Shown in pieces: positions 10,354 through 16,041 of a stretch of DNA of 16,041 nt. This DNA comes from an uncultured Lachnospiraceae bacterium (GTDB lineage Bacteria; Bacillota; Clostridia; Lachnospirales; Lachnospiraceae), in NCBI GenBank assembly GCA_910585625.1, contig CAJUFQ010000011.1, forward strand, positions 80,123 to 96,163, written 5' to 3'. How positions within the stretch are numbered: the stretch's first letter is position 1; each line of letters starts with the position of its first letter. Under the pieces are notes generated by a model, which did not search any database, was not told the DNA's origin, and saw only the letters and a list, made by a program, of their open reading frames with translations. Both the position numbers and the translations under genes were made by a program.

Positions 10354-11715
10354 CTAACCACTTAACAGACAGGATACCAAATCCTGCCCGCTTGATTTTA
10401 CAATATCTATCTTTACTTGTAAAGCACTTTCCACCTGCGTGAGGGTCACGTCATCAAGAAAAACTTCTTCCCCGCTTCGCAGAAGATTGCAAGGAAGGAG
10501 CAGACGGCTGCCAAGATGCCTGCCGCTAAGCTGTTCTATGATATCCTGCCCTGTCAGAAGGCCGGAAACCGTTATCTTCTCGCCAAAAAAATGATTGACA
10601 ATAGGGATTACCTGAATCTCTCTCTGAGGAAACGCCTCCATGAACTTCCCTGCCAGCTCACGTATGGTCGGCGCAGCCAAAAGCCCCGTGGCAATCGTCA
10701 CGCACTCGCCACAAGACGCTTCCTGCTGCCCAGCCAACGTCCCCAGATTCCCAGCCCCGGCATCCTGTATCCTTGCGGCTTCCGCCAAAGCTTCTGCAAA
10801 CTCTGTCCGCAGAAGCCGCAGCATCCCGACTCCATTTTCCAACTGGAGGTAGCCGTCATAATTGTCCTCTTGCGGCAGCTCTTCCTCCGCCAGCAGATAC
10901 CATTCATCGCTGGCATGGATAAAATGGAGCCCACATTTTTGCATACAAATATCCTGGAAATGGTGAATCATTTCCAGAACCTGCCTGGCATCCTCCTTCG
11001 TAAACGGCTCCAATGGGAATAGGCCGTCACGGAAACGGCTGAGCCCCACCGGAACTACAGAAACGCTCTCCATCACAGGCATGTACCTCATCAGATCCTC
11101 GATGCTGCGCGCAAGCTCCCTGCCGTCATTAATCCCCCTGCACAAGACAATCTGCCCATTCATGGGAATGCCGGCTTCGTAAAGCCTGTCCATCTTCTGA
11201 AGCGCATCCCCGGCAAAACGATTATTCAGCATCTTGCAGCGAAGCTTAGGATTCGTCGTCTGTACAGATATATTAATCGGCCCAAGCTTATATGCAATAA
11301 TCCTCTCCAAATCGTGTTCCCTCATATTCGTCAGCGTCACATAATTGCCCTGCAGAAAGGAAAGCCTGGAATCATCATCCTTAAAATATAAAGTATCGCG
11401 CATCCCTTCCGGCATCTGGTCTATAAAGCAGAAAATGCATTTATTATGGCAGGATTTATAATCGTCCATCAACCCATTTTCAAACTCAATGCCGAGGTCC
11501 TCTTCATATTCCTTCTCGATATCCAGTTCCCACACTTCCCCATCCCTTTTACGTACCACTGCCGTAAGGTATTCCTCATTCGTGTAGAAATGGTAATCGA
11601 AAACATCCTCAACCTCATGCCCATTTACCGAGAGTAACACATCGCCTGGCTCCACCCCCAGTTCTTCTGCGATGCTGCCTGGTAGGATCCGGTCTATCAC
11701 ATGCTCTTTCTTCAC
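10354..11715 (-). CDS. DUF512 PDZ/radical SAM protein
   Basis: This conserved Firmicutes protein of unknown reaction sits next to der in many Clostridia. The 453 residues begin with a PDZ-like domain (about 5-65, with LPGSIAEELGVEPGDVLLSV at 11-30). A radical SAM-type cluster motif CX3CX2C follows (C89, C93, C96 in SCHNKCIFCFIDQMP), then a TIM-barrel-like middle. The C-terminal DUF512 region contains GEKITVSGLLTGQD (378-391) and a DDVTL motif (421-425). Three cysteines with this spacing normally hold a 4Fe-4S cluster that cleaves S-adenosylmethionine. The start is a GTG at 11715, directly behind two tandem stop codons of the small gene upstream. The ribosome binding site is weak (GAAGAG), so coupled translation is likely. 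No substrate can be deduced. Confidence 0.93.
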   Translation of the reverse strand: MKKEHVIDRILPGSIAEELGVEPGDVLLSVNGHEVEDVFDYHFYTNEEYLTAVVRKRDGEVWELDIEKEYEEDLGIEFENGLMDDYKSCHNKCIFCFIDQMPEGMRDTLYFKDDDSRLSFLQGNYVTLTNMREHDLERIIAYKLGPINISVQTTNPKLRCKMLNNRFAGDALQKMDRLYEAGIPMNGQIVLCRGINDGRELARSIEDLMRYMPVMESVSVVPVGLSRFRDGLFPLEPFTKEDARQVLEMIHHFQDICMQKCGLHFIHASDEWYLLAEEELPQEDNYDGYLQLENGVGMLRLLRTEFAEALAEAARIQDAGAGNLGTLAGQQEASCGECVTIATGLLAAPTIRELAGKFMEAFPQREIQVIPIVNHFFGEKITVSGLLTGQDIIEQLSGRHLGSRLLLPCNLLRSGEEVFLDDVTLTQVESALQVKIDIVKSSGQDLVSCLLSG

Positions 11716-11721
11716 TTCTTA

Positions 11722-11832
11722 TTACTCTTCACTTTCCTCGTCCACGACTCCTGCCACTGCCCCTGCCACGGACGCTACTACTGCAATAATTACCGCAACC
11801 AAAACCACTCCGCCAATAATAAATACTAACAT
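11722..11832 (-). CDS. 36-residue hydrophobic membrane peptide, first in the operon
   Basis: I do not recognise this gene. The frame runs from an ATG at 11832 to a TAA at 11722-11724, immediately followed by a second in-frame TAA. The start is preceded by AGAGGAAAGGT, a good ribosome binding site. It lies about 28 nt below the predicted start point of the operon promoter. The peptide begins MLVFIIGGVVLVAV, is almost all Val, Ile, Ala and Gly to about residue 30, and ends with the acidic tail DEESEE. It is therefore a likely single-pass membrane miniprotein with an N-out or cytosolic acidic tail. Only 6 bp separate its stop from the DUF512 start, suggesting translational coupling. A purely regulatory leader peptide is the main alternative. 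Codon use looks like normal coding DNA, but conservation is untested. Confidence 0.68.
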   Translation of the reverse strand: MLVFIIGGVVLVAVIIAVVASVAGAVAGVVDEESEE

Positions 11833-11866
11833 ACCTTTCCTCTCATTTCTTTTCATTTTTGCCTTT

Positions 11867-11895
11867 ATCATAGCATACTATGCAAAATATGTAAA
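11867..11895 (-). promoter_or_regulatory. Sigma-70/SigA-type promoter of the long operon
   Basis: On the minus strand TTTACA (11895-11890) and TATGAT (11872-11867) are separated by exactly 17 bp, each differing from consensus by one base. Transcription would start near 11860 and reach the 36-residue peptide gene after about 28 nt. The -35 box touches the foot of the hairpin at 11895-11929. This is the best promoter match I found in the left half of the window. Confidence 0.75.
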
Positions 11896-11929
11896 CAACC
11901 ACTTGTAAGCCTTGCAAACAAGTGGTTGT
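11895..11929 (-). terminator. Hairpin ending the cytidylate-kinase-like transcript
   Basis: A perfect 12-bp stem (ACAACCACTTGT paired with ACAAGTGGTTGT) encloses an 11-nt loop. It lies about 43 bp past the stop of the gene at 11973. On the minus strand it is followed by TTTACATATTTT, a broken rather than pure U-run, so termination may be partial. Because the -35 box of the next promoter begins at its foot, it could also act as an operator. Confidence 0.6.
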
Positions 11930-11972
11930 CGTACATTGCGCTATATTTTCATAAAAATCCCGGAGGCTCTCC

Positions 11973-12575
11973 TTACTTTTTTGCTGCCTCTCGTTCCTTG
12001 ATATAATTCTCAAGCACTTTTACCGTGCCGGAGACTCCCAGCGGGCTGCTGTTGATACAAATATCATAAAACCTGGAATCGCCCCACTTATGATCGGAAT
12101 GCCTGTTATGGTAACGCTTCCTTTTAAAGTCATGCCGCTCCATCTTCTTTAATGCCTCGGCTCTGCTCAAGGAATATTTCTCCATGACGCGTTTTACTTT
12201 ACACTCCTTATCTCCATTGACAAAGATAGATATCATACCCTCCACATCCTGCAGCACAGTTTCTGAACAGCGTCCTACAATGACGAAGGATTCTCCGCTG
12301 TCAGCTTTTTCCTTGATAAAATCAAACTGTGTCTCTGCAAGAATTTCCTCCATGGAATTCGAATATTTCCCTACCCGCCTTGACAGGATAAGGTTCCTCG
12401 GCTTCTCATCGTACTTTTCAAGCACTTCAATGTTGACGTCCATCTGACCCGCAATCTCATCAAGCATGCTCCTGTCATAAAATTTCAGTCCTAAATCCGC
12501 CGCAATCCTCTCTGCGATTTCATGCCCCGCACTGCCAAATTCACGGCTCAACGTAATAATTAACTGTTTGCTCAC
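11973..12575 (-). CDS. Cytidylate kinase-like family protein
   Basis: This belongs to the family of small P-loop-fold proteins similar to cytidylate kinase (Cytidylate_kin2 type), whose substrate is generally unproven. Typical landmarks are the N-terminal ITLSREFGSAGHEIAERIA (residues 7-25) and FVIVGRC (97-103). A basic RKRYHNRHSDHKWGD segment (152-166) falls in the lid region, followed by YDICINSS (170-177). The true CMP kinase P-loop ends in GKG/GK[ST]. Here the matching spot reads GSAGHE, so the P-loop lysine is missing and ordinary NMP kinase activity is doubtful. The start is a GTG at 12575, set by a strong AAGGAGGA six bases upstream; an ATG at 12596 lies beyond that site and is less likely. 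The protein has 200 residues. It follows the transporter gene by 70 bp. Confidence 0.85.
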   Translation of the reverse strand: MSKQLIITLSREFGSAGHEIAERIAADLGLKFYDRSMLDEIAGQMDVNIEVLEKYDEKPRNLILSRRVGKYSNSMEEILAETQFDFIKEKADSGESFVIVGRCSETVLQDVEGMISIFVNGDKECKVKRVMEKYSLSRAEALKKMERHDFKRKRYHNRHSDHKWGDSRFYDICINSSPLGVSGTVKVLENYIKEREAAKK

Positions 12576-12605
12576 GCTATTCCTCCTTCCAGACATTTAT
12601 GCCGG

Positions 12606-12638
12606 CCTGGCCGTCTTGCCCTAACGCATGACGGCAGG
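12606..12638 (-). other. Imperfect hairpin between transporter and kinase-like genes
   Basis: CCTGCCGTC can pair with GACGGCCAGG leaving one bulged G, around a 14-nt loop. It begins 8 bp past the transporter stop. There is no T-run after it, so it may be an mRNA-processing or attenuating structure rather than a full terminator. Support is structural only. Confidence 0.3.
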
Positions 12639-12645
12639 CTGCCAG

Positions 12646-14013
12646 TTAACAGTAACGTGCAAAAATGAACAGCATCGATACTGTAATTACAATCAATGTT
12701 GCCGGAACTGCCGCCTTGCAGTATTTGCCCCATCCGATGACATAACCGTTCTTAGCCGCAACGGATGTACCTACTACGTTAGCAGAGGCACCGATAGGAG
12801 TCGCGCTGCCTCCAATATCAGTTCCCATGGAAAGCGCCCATGTAAGTACCGAAAGGTCTACGCCCTGGGCAGCAGAAAGACTCTTGATGACAGGAACCAT
12901 GGTCGCTGCAAATGGTATGTTATCGACAAGCGCACTCGCAATGGCAGATATCCAAAGGATAATTGCTACCATGATATAGAGGTTATCCCCACTCACACTA
13001 CCAATAAATCCGGCTATCATTTCCAGTATATTGGTCTGTTCCAGGCCTCCGACTACCATGAAAAGGCCGATGAAGAATAAAATTGTCTTGTAATCAACTT
13101 TCTTTAAAAGTTCCAGAGCATATTTCCAGGAAGTCAGCAAAGTGACCGCCGCAATCGACGTACCAATAAATGCCACGGTCAGCCCCGTATATTCATGCGT
13201 TACCAAAAGTATCACTGCACATGCGAATATCACGCTGCTGATGGCAAACTCACGTTTATCGAGGATTGCCTCCCGCGGAGTCGGCATGGAGGAAATATCA
13301 ATCTTCTCTCCCTCTTTGGGTTTTAAATCTTTGTGGAAGATCAGCAGGAAATAAATTACAATAAGAACCAGGCTGATTGCAGCCATGACGCCCGTATTCA
13401 TAATAAAATCGCCAAAAGAATATCCCAACGAAGTTCCAATAATAATGTTTGGCGGATCCCCGCACATTGTAGCCGAACCGCCGAGGTTTGCGCAGAATAC
13501 CTCAGACAGAATCATCGGTATCGGGTTGAACTTCAGAAGTTTTGCCAGCTCAATCGTAACTGCAACCAGGAACAGGATTACCGTGATGCTGTCGATAAAC
13601 ATCGCAAGCACCGCAGACATAATCATGAATGCAACAAACAGCGGAATCGGCTTATAATTGACCAATTTCGCGAGCAGCATGCAAAGCCAGCGGAAAAACC
13701 CTGCTTTTGCCATGCCTTCCACCATAATCATCATACCGGCAATAAAAATAATAGTCGCCCAGTTGATGCCAGCCGTACTCTCGCCTTCGCTTCCTGACGC
13801 ATACCAAAATCCTAATTTAAAAATGCTCTGCACATTCAGGGTCTCAAGAATAGCATGGGTATCCCTCATAATAATACCGAACACTCCAACTATGGTTAAA
13901 AAACCACATCCTAATGTGACGTAATGTCTTTCAATCTTGTCTAATACAATCAAAACAAACATAACAATAAATATTGTTACTGCTAAAATCTGTGCCGCTG
14001 TCAAGCGAATCAT
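12646..14013 (-). CDS. ArsB/NhaD (ion transporter) superfamily permease
   Basis: This is a polytopic membrane transporter of the ArsB/NhaD/SLC13-like superfamily, about 455 residues with some 10-12 hydrophobic segments. The protein shows the expected two-fold pseudo-repeat. GGSATMCGDPPNIIIGTSLG (178-197) is echoed by GGSATPIGASANVVGTSVA (401-419), and DSITVIL (141-147) by DNIPFAATMVP (364-374). These repeated loops form the substrate site in the fold. A cytoplasmic basic and acidic loop lies near 227-255. The substrate cannot be told from sequence: arsenite, sodium/proton, and di- or tricarboxylates all occur in the family, and no arsR or other clue is beside it. The ATG at 14013 has its AGGAG directly abutting it. 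A TTG at 14004, nine bases after that AGGAG, has better spacing and would trim three residues. Confidence 0.86.
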   Translation of the reverse strand: MIRLTAAQILAVTIFIVMFVLIVLDKIERHYVTLGCGFLTIVGVFGIIMRDTHAILETLNVQSIFKLGFWYASGSEGESTAGINWATIIFIAGMMIMVEGMAKAGFFRWLCMLLAKLVNYKPIPLFVAFMIMSAVLAMFIDSITVILFLVAVTIELAKLLKFNPIPMILSEVFCANLGGSATMCGDPPNIIIGTSLGYSFGDFIMNTGVMAAISLVLIVIYFLLIFHKDLKPKEGEKIDISSMPTPREAILDKREFAISSVIFACAVILLVTHEYTGLTVAFIGTSIAAVTLLTSWKYALELLKKVDYKTILFFIGLFMVVGGLEQTNILEMIAGFIGSVSGDNLYIMVAIILWISAIASALVDNIPFAATMVPVIKSLSAAQGVDLSVLTWALSMGTDIGGSATPIGASANVVGTSVAAKNGYVIGWGKYCKAAVPATLIVITVSMLFIFARYC

Positions 14014-14072
14014 CTCCTAACATAATTTTTCAAATTATTTTATTCTATAGCATCTGCTCCCTGCAGTAATAG

Positions 14073-14078
14073 ATTATA
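14073..14078 (-). promoter_or_regulatory. Possible -10 box for the transporter gene
   Basis: The minus strand shows a perfect TATAAT here, about 60 bp before the transporter start, but no recognisable -35 box 16-18 bp above it. A second A/T-rich candidate, TAGAAT, lies near 14045. The interval 14014-14193 must hold the promoter if the upstream hairpin terminates, and these are the best matches I can see. Confidence 0.3.
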
Positions 14079-14148
14079 AACGATCAGAACGCCCAGAAGC
14101 GCTTTAATCTTATGTATCATTTAAGCGGCTTTGACATATCCGTAATAC

Positions 14149-14183
14149 AGGCTGCAGCCGTTACCGCTGGCCAGCTGCAGCCT
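14149..14183 (-). terminator. Hairpin downstream of the repeat-protein gene
   Basis: AGGCTGCAGC at 14149-14158 is the perfect reverse complement of GCTGCAGCCT at 14174-14183, with a 15-nt spacer that itself contains the palindrome TGGCCA. It starts 10 bp below the stop of the secreted repeat protein. A clear U-run is missing on the minus strand, so termination is probable but not certain. Confidence 0.5.
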
Positions 14184-14193
14184 ATGTTTATGA

Positions 14194-15660
14194 TTAAAAT
14201 TTATTCAGCAGCGTCTGGTACTGCTTTAACAGCTTCTTCCAGACCTTCCTTGCCCCAGCGTCAACCTTTGCCTGGAAAACAGAACCATCATAATTTTTTG
14301 TCCTGACCATCAGCGAACTCTGGTTCAGCATGGACTCAAATTGTTTCAGGGACTTCCCGTTCATCTTGAAAACCGTAGCCTCCTCCGAACGATCCCCAAC
14401 CATATATCCGGTTTCTTTATCAAAGTAGATATCGCTTATGCCAGAATCAAATTTCAGTCCCAGCTTTTTATTGGATGTGACAAGCTGCGCTCCGGTAGTT
14501 GAAACTGTAACGTTTCCATGTGATATTTTCATCAGCCGCAAAAACATCCGAAAATGCAAATCCGTCTTCTGCCCTAACTTCCGCAGTTCTATGCAAGGCT
14601 GCGCCATCGTAATGAAACCGTCTGTCTTGGAAAATGATTTGCCTGAAATCATTTTTCCATATAGTCTGCACTTTTTCCCACCATATACATTTTTTACATT
14701 TTCATACTTGAAGCTCTTGTTTTTCTTGGCAAACGTCTTCATATTCTTGGAAAGCTCATTATAGGACACTTTTACCGTAACTTTGCATTTCAGTTTTTTC
14801 TTCCCACATGTGGCCGTAATAGTCGCTTTGCCAGCTTTCTTTGCCTTTACAACACCTTTCTTGCTTACCGTTGCAACTGATTCATCGGAACTTTTCCAAC
14901 TGACTTTCTTACCGGCCCCGGTCAGTCTTAAGGCTTTGCTTTTCCCGGCCTCCAACGTCGTCTTTTTCGGTGACAGCTCCGGGATGTATTGTCCGGAAAG
15001 AGACACCGTGCATTCTAAGTCTGCGTCTATATACAGCCAATATTTCCCCGCTGGTAAGGTTACAGAATATTTGCTCACTCCATAACTATCAATATATTCT
15101 TCGAACACTTCCTCACCATCGGCGTCTTGCAATACGATATAAACCTCACCAGGCTCATCCCAATCATCTTCATCGTCCCAGTAATCGTCATCCTCATCAT
15201 CCCAATAGCCGTCGTCTTCGTCGTCCCAGTAATCGCCGTCCTCGTCGTCCCAATAGCCGTCGTCTTCATCATCCCAGTAATCGCCGTCCTCGTCGCCCTG
15301 GTAATCGTCATCCCAATAGCCGTCGTCTTCATCGTCCTGGTAATCGTCATCCTCATCATCCCAATAGCCGTCGTCTTCGTCGTCCTGGTAATCGTCATCC
15401 TCATCATCCCAATAGCCGTCGTCTTCATCGTCCTGGTAATCGTCATCTTCATCTGGTTCTTCGTAAGGACAGTCAACAAAGATTGTCATTTTACATTTTG
15501 CATCCAATTTAATCTTGCCGTCCTCAATATCATATTCTTCCAAAGAATATTCCTTATAGAAATCTGATCCTGCTGCTTCTGCCCCTGACTGGAAGAAAAA
15601 CAGAAAGCATATCGCCATTATTATACATATTACTGGTAAAAAAGATTTCCTTCTCCTCAT
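14194..15660 (-). CDS. Secreted acidic D/Y/W-repeat protein with Big2 domain
   Basis: I do not recognise a named family for the whole protein. The start at 15660 is set by a strong AAGGAGGAGGATTTT; a longer frame to 15705 adds 15 residues and is unlikely. The 488 residues are arranged as follows. A signal peptide (1-30, MRRRKS then a hydrophobic core and cleavage near GAEAA) comes first. A split beta-sandwich region resembling a PPC-type domain lies at about 45-66 and 171-226, with LPAGKYWLYI at 203-212. An acidic repeat tract (about 70-169) is inserted between the two halves. A Big2 Ig-like domain follows (about 229-298, with SWKSSDESVATVSKKGVVKA), then an unrecognised basic C-terminal domain (300-488). 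There is no LPXTG motif or C-terminal membrane anchor, so it is probably released or held non-covalently at the surface. It seems monocistronic, with its own promoter and a downstream hairpin. Confidence 0.88.
   Translation of the reverse strand: MRRRKSFLPVICIIMAICFLFFFQSGAEAAGSDFYKEYSLEEYDIEDGKIKLDAKCKMTIFVDCPYEEPDEDDDYQDDEDDGYWDDEDDDYQDDEDDGYWDDEDDDYQDDEDDGYWDDDYQGDEDGDYWDDEDDGYWDDEDGDYWDDEDDGYWDDEDDDYWDDEDDWDEPGEVYIVLQDADGEEVFEEYIDSYGVSKYSVTLPAGKYWLYIDADLECTVSLSGQYIPELSPKKTTLEAGKSKALRLTGAGKKVSWKSSDESVATVSKKGVVKAKKAGKATITATCGKKKLKCKVTVKVSYNELSKNMKTFAKKNKSFKYENVKNVYGGKKCRLYGKMISGKSFSKTDGFITMAQPCIELRKLGQKTDLHFRMFLRLMKISHGNVTVSTTGAQLVTSNKKLGLKFDSGISDIYFDKETGYMVGDRSEEATVFKMNGKSLKQFESMLNQSSLMVRTKNYDGSVFQAKVDAGARKVWKKLLKQYQTLLNKF
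15178..15432 (-). repeat. 24-bp/48-bp in-frame tandem repeat (acidic octads)
   Basis: This stretch encodes residues 77-161 of the secreted protein as ten 8-residue units of the form DDEDD-G/D-Y-W/Q. One short five-residue unit (DDDYQ, residues 117-121) looks like an internal 9-bp in-frame deletion. Related repeat units continue to about residue 168. In the first half GYW and DYQ units alternate, giving a 48-bp higher-order period. In the second half GYW and DYW units alternate. Such DNA is prone to copy-number change by slippage or recombination. Confidence 0.9.
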
Positions 15661-15726
15661 AAAATCCTCCTCCTTACATCTTCCGACATACATGCGCTGC
15701 ATCATACTCCTACTAATTCTATCCTA

Positions 15727-15755
15727 ATTATACTTTAGACCATATGTATTTACCA
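15727..15755 (-). promoter_or_regulatory. Likely promoter of the secreted repeat protein
   Basis: A perfect TATAAT (15732-15727 on the minus strand) has TGGTAA 17 bp upstream as a weak -35 box. It would give a leader of about 60 nt before the ATG at 15660. A run of A residues (minus strand) just above the -35 could serve as an UP-like element. Confidence 0.5.
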
Positions 15756-15843
15756 GCTTTTTTTGAAATTTCGTATAAGAAGAATTGCAAAACAAAAGTC
15801 CCAAAAACCTACATCATCTCTAAGGCTTTCAGGACCAGACTAA

Positions 15844-15914
15844 CAGGGGAAGAGGGATTCGAACCCCCGTGAACGGTTTTGGAGACCGCAATACTGCCGC
15901 TGTATGATTCCCCT
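15844..15914 (-). tRNA. tRNA-Trp (anticodon CCA)
   Basis: The 71-nt cloverleaf folds fully. The acceptor stem is AGGGGAA with TTCCCCT, and the D stem is ATAC with GTAT around a 7-nt loop AGCGGCA. The anticodon stem is GCGGT with ACCGT, around the loop CTCCAAA whose anticodon CCA reads UGG (Trp). The T arm is GGGGG-TTCGAAT-CCCTC with one G-T pair. The discriminator is G73, as usual for bacterial tRNA-Trp. The 3' CCA tail is not encoded; TTA follows. It stands alone here, with no second tRNA in the window. Confidence 0.95.
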
Positions 15915-16041
15915 TCATAGTTACAATATTCCACATCCTACCGTACTATCAGTATATGTGGAAAGCAGTAATATTGTTCATAAATTTTTACTGCACCCTC
16001 AAAAACCCATACAGACATGCCGAGAGGCGATGCGAGGTCAA
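15915..16041. other. Edge segment above the tRNA, with two inverted repeats
   Basis: No supported gene. TTCCACAT at 15929-15936 pairs with ATGTGGAA at 15956-15963. GCAGTAA at 15965-15971 pairs with TTACTGC at 15988-15994. The tRNA promoter should lie here, but only weak boxes are visible (TATTGT with a poor -35). A minus-strand frame of 33 codons is open from the window edge to a TAG at 15938-15940. It may be the tail of a gene outside the window or chance. Confidence 0.35.

Noticed and set aside
15178..15432. Regularly spaced repeats resembling a CRISPR array
   Set aside because: Units are contiguous with no unique spacers and stay in frame inside a coding sequence.
15127..15567. Plus-strand frame rich in Val/Ile resembling a repeated membrane protein
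   Set aside because: It is the complement of the Asp/Glu/Tyr codon repeat (GAC/GAT read backwards gives Val/Ile). The minus-strand frame has a signal peptide, ribosome binding site and known domains.
15780..15843. Terminator after tRNA-Trp
   Set aside because: Only 4-bp stems can be drawn (GTCC with GGAC) before the TTTTGTTTT stretch; too weak to call.

Overview
This 16 kb window looks like a chromosomal segment of a Clostridia gut-type bacterium, most likely family Lachnospiraceae. That assignment is inferred from three things: the der-plsY-gpsA cluster led by a DUF512 radical SAM protein, a stand-alone Ser/Thr kinase, and a lysine-rich Big2-type secreted protein of a style common in that family. 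Every gene I accept lies on the minus strand, so transcription runs from high to low coordinates.

Right part (16041 to about 14194). An edge segment with small hairpins is followed by a tRNA-Trp(CCA) gene. Next is a secreted protein with a signal peptide, a roughly 100-residue tract built almost only from Asp, Glu, Tyr, Trp, Gly and Gln in 8-residue units, a Big2 Ig-like domain and an unrecognised C-terminal domain. It has its own likely promoter and a downstream hairpin.

Middle (14013 to 11895). An ArsB/NhaD-superfamily membrane transporter is followed by a cytidylate-kinase-like protein. A 12-bp-stem hairpin closes this unit.

Left part (11895 to 1). A strong promoter (TTTACA-17-TATGAT) abuts that hairpin and starts what looks like one operon of about 11.8 kb. 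The order is: a previously uncounted 36-residue hydrophobic peptide, the DUF512 PDZ/radical SAM protein, der (ribosome-assembly GTPase), plsY and gpsA (the first steps of phospholipid synthesis), a Ser/Thr kinase overlapping gpsA, a type IIA topoisomerase pair (subunit B then A), and nadB-nadC (the ends of the de novo NAD pathway, without nadA in view). Spacings are mostly 2 to 18 bp or overlaps. The larger gaps are 63 bp before the topoisomerase genes, 56 bp before nadB and 114 bp before der. I see no convincing internal promoter or terminator.

Most of the window is housekeeping. The parts most worth a second look are the acidic D/Y/W repeat protein, the 36-residue membrane peptide at the head of the operon, the kinase inside a lipid/topoisomerase operon, and the topoisomerase pair that is gyrase-like in sequence but lacks a GyrA box. 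I see no insertion sequence, CRISPR array or prophage.
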